64,000 nucleotides of DNA. Source: Cladorrhinum sp. PSN259 (lineage: Eukaryota > Ascomycota > Sordariomycetes > Sordariales > Podosporaceae). Every line of letters starts with the position of its first letter. Position 1 is the first letter of the stretch. The notes beneath the pieces are model-generated. The model was not told where the DNA came from. It saw only the letters and a list, made by a program, of their open reading frames with translations, and did no database searches. Shown here one piece after another: positions 53,671-64,000 of this stretch. Made by a program: the position numbers and the translations under genes. The stretch lies in contig MU867114.1 of assembly GCA_033725935.1 (NCBI GenBank), positions 1 through 64,000 on the forward strand. Reading direction: 5' to 3'.

Positions 53671-54632
53671 TTTAGGGGTCCTGTTATGAGATGTTCCTGA
53701 CGCACCCCTCAAGTGTTGTAAGCGGAGGGTGGATATTTGGGGTCAGATGCTACCGAATTTGTACTCGGGCTCATGACAAAGCGTTGGTCCCCAGCTCAAT
53801 GCCAAGTCCGAGAGAGCTCTGGTGCCCCGGTGTCGTGGGAGTCGCAGGTAGACCGAAAATCTAACCGATCAGCGATTGCCCCGGTGCTCGTTGGGCTGAA
53901 TGTGGGGGAAGTGAGCAGCAGGGAAGCAGACAGGGGGGGTTCATGTACTCAAGTGCCGCCACGGGAAGTTTTCTGGGCGCGCGCCCCGAATGGATGGTCC
54001 CCGAGAGAATGGTATTTGATGCACTTTCAATCTTCAACTGCGCGTCTGACAGGTCGTCTGATAATGACGTCAGCACGCCCTTTTAAGTTATTTTTTGCCT
54101 TTCCAATCGGAATGACAAGCAAAAGGACGGCAGGCTACATGAAGCTCGGACTTTATGCGCCGGTTGCCGTCGTTGGCCAAAACGGGAATGGAAGCACAAG
54201 GCTATTTTTGTCCAGCATGGGGGGTTTCAGTCTGATGCTAAGAAATGCAATGTAAGTGTCTCCAGATATCATGACAAGATCACTCAATAGTCCACGGTCA
54301 AAGGAAGAAAAGCAAGGCTGATCCAAATGAATGACTCTATTCCAGAATGTGGGCATGTGTGAAGAGAGAGAGAAAAAAAGGCCTGTCCTATAAAGTGTTT
54401 GTGTCGAATGGTAAGAATGAAAGCTGAAAACTCCTTCCTGATGCCCTGTATAAACCCAATGTGTGTGTGTGTGTGTGTATCTTTGTTGTTGTCGTTGTTG
54501 AAAACCAATAGTGCCATCCAGTCATGAAAAAACCAATCCCATCCACCCAATCGGTTTCCCTAGTCCCCTAGTCCGAGGGGGTTTTCATCATCATAACCCA
54601 CCAACTCAATCATGATGCCGGTCGACAAGCAT
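53671..54632. other. Intergenic with GT microsatellite
   Basis: It holds the promoter of the 2EXR gene and the 3' flank of the small protein gene. (GT)9 lies at 54461-54478. No coding frame is supported. Confidence 0.5.
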
Positions 54633-55041
54633 TTAGGCGTGAGCGGCGGCTTGGGAGAGGAGCCTCTGAACGGCGGGCTCATTGGCGCACTTGACGTAGC
54701 CATTTTTGACGACGACCTCGACGCCAGCGGGAACCTCCATATAACCCCCGCCGGAGACTGACTTGGAGAAGATAAAATTTTCGGGCTTGGAGGAGCCCTG
54801 AAAGAAGGATACACCCTCGCAGTCCTTGAAGTAGAATTGCTTGTCGTTTTTGTAGACAGGGAACGTGTAGAACTCGGTGACCTTGTCCTCGGAGGTGAAG
54901 CCGGAAGATGGGGCCTTGAAGCCTTCCTCCTGCTCGGTCTTGAATTTGGAGGTCGTCTAGAAAGTGGGAGGTAAATGTTAGCTGCATGCAAGGTGGAAAA
55001 TGCCACAGAGCAAGGTGGTTACGTACCTCGTTGGTGGCCAT
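54633..55041 (-). CDS. Small unrecognised protein with a 15-nt first exon
   Basis: Exon 1 is 55041-55027 (MATNE), the intron 55026-54957 (GTACGT...TTCTAG) and exon 2 54956-54633, giving 112 residues ending LLSQAAAHA. Competing open frames over the same DNA (120 and 148 codons) have repetitive Ser/Arg-rich or odd composition. This one has a balanced protein composition with alternating aromatic/charged beta-like segments: VTEFYTFPVYKNDKQFYFKD and EVPAGVEVVVKNGYVKCANEP. The stop follows a clean codon run. No signal peptide or membrane span. Family unknown; a small soluble beta-rich protein is the most I can say. Confidence 0.75.
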
Positions 55042-56535
55042 TTTGAAGGTGGGGTTGAGGGGTTGTGAAGGGGGGAAGGGAGGCTGTTTGAAAAGCTGTG
55101 TTGGTGATGTTGGTGATGGTGTTTTGCGATGATGGAAAAGTTCGAGTGCATCTTGGGTCGAGGAGGACCGTTCTATTTAAGCGCAAAATGGATCAGAATC
55201 CATCATGGCAAGTGTCGGTTCCTGCGCCAATGCTGCGAGTTTCTGCCCAAGACCCCTCTCGACCCATCACCACTCGAATGCAAAAAGTCGTCAACAACAG
55301 GGGCTGGTGGGGGCTGCAAGTGTCAGGAGCACTCGCCATCGCATCCACAACTGGCTACAGAAAATTGACCGAAGCCAATCAGTTGGTAGCCACGTCTCGA
55401 GGAATAGTTTGGAGCCCAAAGTCCGCATGGGCTCTAGTATGGACCCAAACGCGGACACTTGGCAGGGCGCCCCTGGTCAAACACTCTGACGTGTCCATCA
55501 TCCACCCTGCCACCGACACTCTGAATGGCTGCATCTGGCCATGTGGATCTGGCATACCACAATGCAGCCAACGTTCCGGCCAGATCCGTGCGATCTCTGT
55601 GACTTGGGTACCAAGCGCGGCAGTTATTGATTGGCCTACCCGTCGATCAATGGGAAGAGTTTTCGGGGGGGTTGCAGATGCACACTGCTTCGTCTGCATC
55701 TTCAACGACTCCATCACCAACCAATGAGTCAACTGTGCAAACCTGAGATATCAACCTCATCAGTTGAGCTATTCCACATTGACCGAAGCGAGCTTAGATG
55801 TGACAACGCTAGCAAGCCTCAGGTCTCGAGAACTCGAGCTCTCAGGTGTTTGTTTGGGCGTCAAACTCTCACCACGTCAACAGTCCACGTTGGCAAAGCA
55901 CAGAGTCTAATGCGACCCTTCTTGTCAACCTCTCAGCTGAGAAGGGGATATTGAAGTGTGAATGGATGTGGGCGTCTGTACAGATCACATCTCTGGATTT
56001 CGACCCCGCGAACGTGCCCAATTCTGAGGACGCCAGCAACACCATCACGAAAGTAGACGATCACAACTTGAACAATCTGGCATTCGGCTAATTCAGGCCA
56101 GTCAAGGCACAGTACCTCTATTCTGTAACTCCTGTCAAGTTTCCTCACCTTTTGACGGTACACCCATCACGGAAACGATAAGAGTCCACCCAGTCTGAAG
56201 CTGAACCCCTGGATTGGCCAGAGAACTGTCGAAATGAGGGGACTTGGTAAACAAGATAAAAATAAACAAACCCCCCTTATCGACAGCGGCGGGCAGTCCC
56301 TCGTCGAGAAGGGTTAGAAATGCAATCCTAGCCGCGCTCCAGCTGCTTTGCTGAGCGCCACCCCCGCAATGGAACGTACAAATGGAACACACTCTAACTC
56401 TACAGGATCTTCAAATGTGGGGGCTGCCGGGGTGCTGCCTGAAACACGCGTCCTGCAATCACTCGAGCGCGTGGTACGGCTGGCTATCTCTACTTGCGCA
56501 TTCTTATCGCCGTTTCTTGGGATCTCGCTGCCGTC
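55042..56535. other. Intergenic, long open frame not supported
   Basis: About 1.5 kb between the divergent small-protein and HET genes. A 209-codon plus-strand frame (55098-55727) has no family resemblance and lacks a convincing start context. A TTCTATTTAAGCG element at about 55170 may serve the small-protein gene on the minus strand. Confidence 0.4.
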
Positions 56536-58370
56536 ATGAGGCTCCTCAACACCGAGAGCTTTAAACTATACGAATTCATCTCTGATAATGAGATTCCGAC
56601 GTACGCCATCCTCTCTCACACATGGGAGGCCGGCCAAGAAGTCAGCTACCAGGAATGGGAGGCCTACACGAGGGGAGATGAAAGCGTAGAGCAAAAGAAC
56701 GGTTTTGCAAAGATCAGACGCTTCTGTATCGAGGCCCTATGTGATGGATTTAAATGGGTCTGGGTTGACACGTCAGTAAAAATAAAACATACACATGTAG
56801 AATGTCTCCATTTTTCTTTGCTAGCCGAGAGACTGACATCTCGTATTGTTCTTCTAGATGTTGTATCGACAAGAAAAGCAGCGCGGAACTGTCCGAGGCC
56901 ATCAACGCCATGTTCCGATGGTACCAGAATGCTGCCATATGTTACGTCCACCTGGCTGATGTCTCGTGGGCTGCAGATCTCAGTGCCGTGGAGGAACAGC
57001 TGTCAAGATCTCGGTGGTTCACCCGTGGATGGACCCTCCAGGAGCTCATCGCACCCAGATTGGTGCGGTTTCATGCCGGTGATTGGCAGTTTATCGAGAC
57101 AAAAGCCACAATGCGCGGCTTCATCTCTACGTTGACCAACATCGACCCTCACATCCTGCTGGGTGGGGACCTCGAGACCGTCAGCGTGGCTCGGAGGATG
57201 TCCTGGGCCTCCAAGCGACAGACTTCGCGCGCAGAAGACATGGCTTATTGTCTGCTGGGCATCTTTGATGTTAATCTTCCGCTGATATACGGAGAGGGTC
57301 TCAAAGCATTCCGCAGGTTGCAGGAAGCAATCATGCTCAAGACTCACGATCAGTCTCTCTTTGCATGGGGCAAGATTGCCCGTGCTTTTTCAGAGGTCAT
57401 CACCGAGGACCAAGCCTTTGGATCCCAGCCGATGGAGTGGAAACCTCGTGACGAAAGACTGCCTCTCCTAGGGCTGTTTGCCGAAACCCCTGCGCTGTTT
57501 CAGTGGTCAAAAGACATCTCACCTGTTGATCACGGATTCTCTCACGATCTTATACGTGCTCATCCCCCAACCCTGATCAGTGGAGGTGTCAACATGGGAG
57601 TTGTCATCTGGAAGTCTCTTTTATCAGCTACATACTTTGACCAACCGCCCATCTGTTCCCCGTGCAATGTTGAGATTGCAATCTTGGTGTGTCGGGTGGG
57701 AACATCTGACAACAAACTTGTTGGTCTCGCTCTGCGTCCGTGGGGCGCCGGGTACTATGGACGAACACCAGAGCTCGTCGTCATCAACATGGCCGTCAGC
57801 AGCATGAGGTTTCACAAATGGGTCCGTCCACGACACATCATGGGGGAGCGAGCAGAACAGCTACGAAATGGGGACATTGTCTTTCGACGATCTTTCACCC
57901 CTTTCAAAGGCACGGTGGATGAGAGAGGCCGCACCAAGAGCGGCCCGGCATGGCGGCGACGCGATCACTGTGGCAGCTGGATCCTTCGAATGGCAGATGA
58001 TGTGGTCGGTCACGAAAAGTTTCGATCCGAATATGACACTGGATTGAACCAGGGGGTCGCTCTGACATTTCAAAGGCTGTCCAAGACGATGAATCCGATC
58101 GGGTCGCTCATGGTTGAGATCTCTGCCTTTTCCTTGGGAACCACCATCACTGCTGCCGGGTCATCAAATCAGACATACTCGCACACCATGAAGACGCCGT
58201 GTGATCGGTGGGCGCTGGAAGTTGGGAATCTTCCGCGAATTTACATGAGGGTTGAGAGACAAGCCATCGGTGCTAATGGAAGCGAGGGATCGGTTGATAT
58301 TGTCGATCTCTACATGTATCCAGACGGAGCATTGGCGGCAAAGGCCAAGGAGGCAATCATGCTGAGTTAA
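56536..58370 (+). CDS. HET-domain (heterokaryon incompatibility) protein
   Basis: Exons 56536-56771 and 56858-58370, with an 86-nt intron (GTCAGT...TTCTAG), give 582 residues. The HET domain occupies about residues 20-160. The opening MRLLNTESFKLYEF...IPTYAILSHTW is typical, as are GFKWVWVDTCCIDKKSSAELSEAINAMFRWYQNAAICYVHL and RWFTRGWTLQELIAP. After it comes the module common in this branch, SWASKRQTSRAEDMAYCLLGIFDVNLPLIYGEG-KAFRRLQ (DUF8212-like region). Such proteins act in non-self recognition and cell death when incompatible strains fuse, but most family members are uncharacterised. No NACHT, WD or other partner domain is fused. Confidence 0.93.
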
Positions 58371-58904
58371 TAAAAATGCAGGAACTTTGCAAGCAGGGTG
58401 TGTATATAACCGGAGGGGAAAACCTGGAACGCGCATAGAGAGACGCCCACCAAAAGCCCAATTGGTGAATCTCCCTTGCAGATCTGCCGTTGTGTTACAG
58501 TTCTAAGCGTTTCCGGAACACCAAGCCATGGAACCCAAAAGTTCCTTCGGCTTCTGATTGGCCACAACTCGTCGGTCTGTGCACTTTGGCCAAGACCCAC
58601 GGTAAGAACTCAATCGTCAACAGGGTTTGGGGTGGAAACACACCGATAATGACACCATGGATGTTCTGTGACGGGAAGGAAGGGATGGATTACTTTGACA
58701 GTGCTTTCCTCGATATTTTACTCTAACGCCACCGGTGTGTGGGGTGTAGTGGCCCCGAGACCGAGACCGAGATGCATCACATTTCCCTGTTTAAATGTTT
58801 TTTTTTTTTTTTTCTCTGCATATACAGTTCTCGATTTTACTCTTGTTCATGCCAGTTATGTTCACGTGGACTTTTAATTCCTCAGACGCATTCAGAAATT
58901 GAAT
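58371..58904. other. Intergenic with T run
   Basis: It holds the 3' flank of the HET gene and the promoter of the P450. A run of about 16 T sits at 58798-58813. No gene is supported. Confidence 0.45.
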
Positions 58905-60673
58905 ATGCCTCACATGTTGGTTCTGTTGGCGGTCCCCCTCCTCGTGGGCGCCTACCTCTACAACGCAGCCAGACGTAAAAGATTCCAGTATGCACAATTC
59001 CCGCAGCCCGATAAGCCATCTTTCATATGGGGCCACATTCCGGCAATACGCAGCGCGTTTCAGAGGAACAAGGAGGCAATGCATTTTGATGCTGTCGTTC
59101 ACCAGATGTTCAAAAACATGGGAAATCCGTCCGTGATGCTTCTCGACACGCGCCCGGTCGGCTACCCTATGGTCGTCATCGGCAACCATGAAACCGCCGA
59201 ACAGATATCGAAACCCAACAAAATGTTCCCCTGGAGCACTCCCAAGTCACCAACTGTCAGAGAGTTATCTAGTCTCCTCGGTGCGACATCCATGGTCACA
59301 AGGGAAGGCGAGGACTGGAAAGAAATTCGAAAGCGATTCAACCCGGGCTTTGCTCCCCAGCATTTGATGACCCTCCTTCCCTGCATCCTCGACAAGACGG
59401 CCATATTCGTTGAGCGTCTGGATGACTGGGCGAAAACAGACCAAGAATTCCCGCTCACCAAGGCCTTTATCGAACTGACCTTTGACATCATCGGAGCAGT
59501 AGTCATGGATGTCGACTTCGACGCGCAGCACCACCAATCTTCAACCCGCACAGGACAATTTATCCGTCTGTACGACTCGCTGACCAGAACGTACAAAAGA
59601 CGGGACGCCGGCAGGCCATGGTGGCTCTTCCCGCGACGCATCTTGAAGCGTTACTTGCTAGGCCGTCAAATTGACGCCTTGCTCGCAGATTTGATACGTG
59701 AAAAATTCGACGAGCAGCAGCACGAGACTCAGGCCATCGCCAATGGCAACAACAAGCAAGCCGCCCGCAGCGTGTTGAGTCTCTCCCTTCAAGGCCATAC
59801 TGTTCTCACCAACACTCTCCTGACCGAAACGATGGACTCGATCAAGACCTTTCTTTTTGCGGGACACGACACCACCTCGATCGTTCTCTCCTGGGCGTTT
59901 TATTACTTGTCCATCCATCCATCATGCCAGCAAGCCCTATTTGACGAACTGAACGGCCTCTTCGGCCCCGACACGGACCCAGAAAGTATTCGACAGAAGC
60001 TACTTTCGCCCGGAGGCCACGAACTAATCAACCGCATGCCGTACACAACAGCCGTTATCAAGGAAACCCTGCGATTGCGTCCTCCAGCAGGTAGTGCGCG
60101 GATGGCACCTCCCGGTTCAGGCTGTGTAGTTCGCACGTCCGAAGGACAGGACCTCTGCTTGGATGGGATGGTAGTCTACCTTTGCGCTACCGTCATCCAA
60201 CGTGATAAATCCGTCTACGGCGACACGGCAGATGAGTTTGTGCCAGAGAGGTGGTTAAACGACAAGAGCGGGATAATGAGCGAGACATCAAACGATAAAG
60301 AGGACGCGAGCGGTAGAAAGTACCCCGCGGGTGCCTGGCGGCCCTTTGAGAGGGGGCCGAGGAACTGTATCGGTCAGGATCTGGCTACTATCGAGTCCAG
60401 AGTAATTTTGGCTGTTGTGGCGAGGAAGTATGAGTTTGTGAAGGTTGGTCTTGGCGAGTTGGAGAGGGACGAGAAAGGGAAGTTTGCGTGGGAAGAGGAA
60501 GGGAGAAAGTACAAGGTTAAGGAGGAATTGTATAACGTGAGTTTTTTTCTTTCAATTCTGCTTCTTTCACCCCTTTGCTAGTAAATTGAAAATGATGCTG
60601 ACTTAACTAGACAACGCAAATTACAGCGAAGCCGATTGATTGGATGAAGATGAAGGTTAGAGTTAGGTCGTAA
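58905..60673 (+). CDS. Cytochrome P450 monooxygenase
   Basis: Exons 58905-60536 and 60611-60673, joined over a 74-nt intron, give 564 residues; the short last exon (TTQITAKPIDWMKMKVRVRS) completes the usual end of this group. The ATG at 58905 starts an N-terminal membrane anchor (MLVLLAVPLLVGAYL). The I-helix oxygen motif is FAGHDTTS, the K-helix ExxR is KETLRL, and the haem loop is PFERGPRNCIGQ with Cys488. The sequence resembles fungal P450s of secondary metabolism (CYP52/StcS-like group by motif impression). It lies tail-to-tail with a berberine-bridge-type oxidase, so it may be part of a small biosynthetic cluster that extends to the right. Confidence 0.93.
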
Positions 60674-60964
60674 CAACATTGCTTTGTTGGCACTTCATAC
60701 CCATGTATCTACTTGTATTAGCAACGCTTCTAGTAATTCATAACTTTGCTCTGCAATTTTTTTCAAATGTTTTTTTTGTTTTTTTGAAAAAAAGTTGCGG
60801 ACGAACCAGAATTACAGATATAAACTTTGGGGTTGCCCCTTCTCATTGGATTTTCGTTTATCTACTCGTCCCATTATTCCTGTTTTATCTACATGTATTT
60901 TTATACGTGCGTATATGCCAGAATCTAATAATATGGTATATACATCTCTCCTCGCTTGAGCCGC

Positions 60965-62716
60965 TCACAATTTGCACAACCGTCCATCCGCCTGCTCGGT
61001 CCACTGCTCACTCCCCACAGCGGTACGAGCATAAAACAAACCCTCGGGATCATACTGGGCCTTCACCTTTGACAGCCTGTCCCAGTGGCTTCCGTAAAAC
61101 TCGGTCTGCCAGTCGGGCTGCTGCACATCGGCCTCGTTCAGATACGCACCGGCGCCGGGAGTGACGGCCTCGAGGTCAGCCAGGAACTTGTTCGTGATGG
61201 TGTCCATGGCGTCCAGGTTGGCCTGCCAGTCGTCGTACCTAGTCGGCAGGCCCAAAAAGATGTTGAACAGAGAGTCTCGGAAGCGCGGGTGGGCAGCGAC
61301 CTCGTCCGGGGAAGAGACGCCGCCGCGGGTCGCGTTGAAGGCCACGCCCGTGATGAGCGTCTGCTGGCCGACGCTGCGGATCGCCGAGACAAGGGCGCCG
61401 ACCTTGGCCGGATCGGTCACGAGGGACCGCGGGGCCAGACGGCCGCCCGTGTTGTTGTCTGACACGTTCCACTGGGCGCCGGGAGTCGTCTCAAAGGCCG
61501 TGAGGAAGTCTGGGTTCTCCATCGACACGTAGTCGGCCGCGAGGTTGAGAGACTGCAGCGACCGAACGGTGGGCTGCATGAGGGCGTCGAGCTCGCTCTG
61601 CTTCATGCCCAGGGCGAACCGGGCTTGGATGAAGAACCCGGCGGGGTTGAGCACCCACAGCACGTAGACGCCCTGGTCGACGAGCGCGGCGAGCTGGGTC
61701 GAGATGAAGGTCTCGAAGCCCTTGTAGATGGCGTCCGTGTTGCTGCCCGTGTCGACGACGTTGACAAAGGCGCTGGACGTGCGGCTGTCGGGGAAGGCCT
61801 TGACCGTCATGGACGTGACGACTCCAAAGGTGCCGCCGCCTCCTCCGCGCAGGGCCCAGAAGAGATCCGGATTGCTGTTGGCGTTGGCCGTGACCAGGGC
61901 TCCGTCGGCCGTGACGACGGTCCACTCGAGCACCTGGTCGGCAGCGAGGCCGTGAACCGAAGTAAGAGGGCCGAGGCCGCCGCCTTGGGTGTAGCCGCCG
62001 GAAAGCCCCACGGTAGGGCAGTTGCCGCCCACGACGACCAGTCCCTCGGTGTGTGCGGCGCGGTAGGCGTCTATGCCCATGACGCCGGCACCGAGCTTCA
62101 TGGCCGGACCCTTGTAGTCGCCGGGGCCGCCCCAGCTGCTGATGAGCTCGGTCGACTTGAGATTGTGAGTCCAGATGGCGAGGGAGTGCGGCCCCGTCGA
62201 CCGTCCGAGGTAGTCATGGCCCGTGTTGCGGATCACAAGACGGATGTTGTGCTGCCTGGCAAAGGCGATGCCTGCTTGAACGTGGGCCGGCGCGGTTGCG
62301 TTGATGGCATACACCGCGTGGTTCCCGATGGAGCAGGGGGCGCTGGGATCCGAGTCGAACGGGTTGCAGCTGTTGTTGGTGGACGTGTACTGCATGGGAG
62401 AGGACGGGTGGACGTAGTGCGTCTCTGGCAGGAACCAGGTGTTGCGGAGGTCGCTGCACTTGGCGGCGTCATACGTGTTGACTTTCCCAAGCGCCGACGA
62501 CACAAATGTGTTGTGGCATACCGCGCCGAGGGGAGTGCTGGCAATGAGCCTGCCCTCGACCTGCTGGTTCAGGGACGCCCAGTCAGCAGCACTGGGCCAA
62601 GAGGCATCTCCCGGGATCAACCGGCATGTAGGCAGATCCCGCGGTTGAGTGGAGCTCGGTCTTGCCAGCACGGACAAGGACAGTGTTGACGATAACAGCA
62701 ACAAGAGGTACTTCAT
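60965..62716 (-). CDS. Secreted berberine-bridge-type FAD oxidase (bicovalent)
   Basis: A single exon of 583 residues. A signal peptide (MKYLLLLLSSTLSLSVLARP) precedes an FAD-binding PCMH/BBE protein. His167 in RNTGHDYLGRS and Cys233 in GGNCPTVGLSGGYTQGGG occupy the positions that bind FAD covalently at C8 and C6 in berberine-bridge and hexose oxidases. The BBE tail is YLNEADVQQPDWQTEFYGSHWDRLSKVKAQYDPEGLFYA. Possible reactions are oxidation of alcohols, sugars or amine rings with release of peroxide. A paralogue follows 301 bp upstream on the same strand. Confidence 0.93.
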   Translation of the reverse strand: MKYLLLLLSSTLSLSVLARPSSTQPRDLPTCRLIPGDASWPSAADWASLNQQVEGRLIASTPLGAVCHNTFVSSALGKVNTYDAAKCSDLRNTWFLPETHYVHPSSPMQYTSTNNSCNPFDSDPSAPCSIGNHAVYAINATAPAHVQAGIAFARQHNIRLVIRNTGHDYLGRSTGPHSLAIWTHNLKSTELISSWGGPGDYKGPAMKLGAGVMGIDAYRAAHTEGLVVVGGNCPTVGLSGGYTQGGGLGPLTSVHGLAADQVLEWTVVTADGALVTANANSNPDLFWALRGGGGGTFGVVTSMTVKAFPDSRTSSAFVNVVDTGSNTDAIYKGFETFISTQLAALVDQGVYVLWVLNPAGFFIQARFALGMKQSELDALMQPTVRSLQSLNLAADYVSMENPDFLTAFETTPGAQWNVSDNNTGGRLAPRSLVTDPAKVGALVSAIRSVGQQTLITGVAFNATRGGVSSPDEVAAHPRFRDSLFNIFLGLPTRYDDWQANLDAMDTITNKFLADLEAVTPGAGAYLNEADVQQPDWQTEFYGSHWDRLSKVKAQYDPEGLFYARTAVGSEQWTEQADGRLCKL

Positions 62717-63017
62717 CTTGACGGTGATGGAAGACGACGGCGATGGGAGGAGATGGTCTCAGTGACGACGGAGAAGGAGGAGAGACTCATGTTGGTCCCT
62801 TTATGATGATCATTAGAGCGCGTTGGCTTTTCAAATTTTTCATGTCGGAAGGACATCAGAAGTTGTTTGCTGGCGGCCTGGTACCGCCAGTGGAGAACCA
62901 TTGAAGGTCGTATGATGGAGACAGCATTGTGAGGATCCTTTCGGATTGGCATTAATCTAGAACAAGGCACAGCTAGGGACACACTCGGCTGGGAGGTACC
63001 TACGGGCGCTAGTAACC
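62717..63017. promoter_or_regulatory. Spacer between the two FAD oxidase genes
   Basis: 301 bp that must carry the promoter of the downstream (left) oxidase gene. No distinct element was seen. Confidence 0.35.
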
Positions 63018-64000
63018 TCAGAAGAAGAACCAACCCGTCTTCTTGCACAACCGTCCATCGGACGCAACGCTCCACCCTTCGCTCCCCACAGCCGTTGGGG
63101 CCCAGAAAGCACCGGCAGGGTCGTACTTGTTCTTGATTAGGAGTAGCCTCGGGTAGTTTGAGCCGTAAAAGTTGGACTGCCAATTCGGCTGGTAGATATC
63201 TGCCTCGTTTAGGTAGGCACCGCCGCCCGGTGTAAGCGCCTCGAGGGGCGGCGTGAGGATCTCCGTGACGATTTTCTGAGAGGCGACGTTGGTGGCTATG
63301 CTGGTTCGATCATAGGGACTAAAAAAAGAGCGGGTTTGTTCACGTCAGTTTTCTTTGCGCTCTTTTTACGCTGCTTACGTTGCGAACAAGGCTCGGACTT
63401 ACATTCCATAGAATGCCAAAAACACCGACTTGCGCCACTCTGGATTGGCCGAGTTTGGTACAGGGGGCGGCTTGCTGACATCTGCCGACACTCCCGCAAA
63501 GATGCCGCCGCTGGTGGTAATCTTCTTGATGGCATCCGAGAGGGAGCCCGCAGACTTTGGGTTTGAGACGAGCGAGTGCGGAATCAGACGCCCTCCAATG
63601 TTGAACTCTGTAATGTTTTGATACGGGTTGAGCGTCACAAAGGCGTCCTGGAAATTGTCATAGGCCTTGGGCGCATACGCATACTGGATCCCGTTGCTCT
63701 TGAGCACTTTGAAGGTGGGATCCAGCAGCTTTTCCAGCTCCTTGACCGTTCCGCCGGGGAAGTAAAGCTGCGGCACGGTAAAAAAGTTGCCCGGAAGCCC
63801 GGTGTACGCCGGCGGAACAACCTGCCAGTAAACCGACGCGCCCGCCCTGACCAGGGCCGACAGATTGTTGAGAAAGGTGGGCAGAACCTTCCAGAGCTTG
63901 CCGTCTTCCGGCTCTACAAACTGGAGCGTCGCACCGGCAGTCTTGAGATTCTTGTGCAGTCTCACCGTGACCGAGAGAACGGCGCCGAACGTGCCGCCTC
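63018..64000 (-). CDS. Second berberine-bridge-type FAD oxidase, 5' part beyond the window
   Basis: The final exon (63318-63018, 100 codons) and the upstream exon (64000-63403, running off the edge) are joined by an 84-nt intron (GTAAGT...TTTTAG). The last exon has the BBE tail YLNEADIYQPNWQSNFYGSNYPRLLLIKNKYDPAGAFWAPTAVGSEGW and ends DGRLCKKTGWFFF. The visible upstream part begins GGTFGAVLSVTVRLHKNLKTAG, the end of the FAD-binding domain. It is a diverged paralogue of its neighbour, with an intron the neighbour lacks. The covalent FAD residues lie beyond the edge, so bicovalency cannot be judged. Confidence 0.9.

Noticed and set aside
54560..55006. 148-codon minus-strand Ser/Arg/Pro-rich frame
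   Set aside because: It is a shadow of the two-exon small-protein gene; the composition (SRRPPNSRPSRRKASR) is typical of a frame-shifted reading.
55098..55727. 209-codon plus-strand frame
   Set aside because: It starts inside the promoter region of the small-protein gene, has no recognisable domain and shares its DNA with competing open frames.

Overview
The window is nuclear DNA of a filamentous ascomycete (Pezizomycotina, most likely a Sordariomycete). Genes carry short introns (about 55-210 nt) with GT...AG borders and CTNA-type branch points. The families are typical of these fungi: Zn2Cys6 regulator, HET, 2EXR, Dal5-type MFS, RTT109. The leftmost 11.3 kb is a block of repeats altered by RIP (repeat-induced point mutation).

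Layout. 1-11,327 is a nest of Ty3/gypsy chromovirus copies. One complete 9-kb element (2235-11285, 488-bp LTRs, 5-bp target duplication) sits inside an older LTR of its own family. It is itself split in its chromodomain by a 1.88-kb pogo/Fot-type DNA transposon. All their genes are broken. 11,472-19,678 holds a TauD-type dioxygenase, a divergently transcribed Dal5-type transporter, an unrecognised protein and a second Dal5-type transporter, plausibly for organosulfur (sulfonate) use. 21,187-30,928 holds an ABCC exporter, an aldo-keto reductase, a Zn2Cys6 regulator and a chloroperoxidase/peroxygenase-like haem-thiolate protein. 31,225-34,366 is a repeat-rich stretch. In it a four-exon minus-strand gene, invisible as a long ORF, encodes a 229-residue protein of 12-residue repeats plus a coiled coil. 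35,242-46,354 holds a membrane protein, an amino-acid permease, a CmcJ/AsaB-like enzyme, two secreted proteins, and an oxalate-decarboxylase relic that has lost its first cupin.

47,311-55,041 is a compact block of conserved genes: RKM4-like SET methyltransferase, RTT109 histone acetyltransferase, mitochondrial ribosomal protein L15, a 2EXR protein, and a small two-exon gene with a 15-nt first exon. 56,536-64,000 returns to accessory genes: a HET-domain protein, a cytochrome P450 and two berberine-bridge-type FAD oxidases, the last running off the right edge. No rRNA, tRNA or CRISPR array was recognised.

Exon borders were set by eye from splice sites, reading phase and family conservation. 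In nearly every model the exon lengths sum to a whole number of codons.
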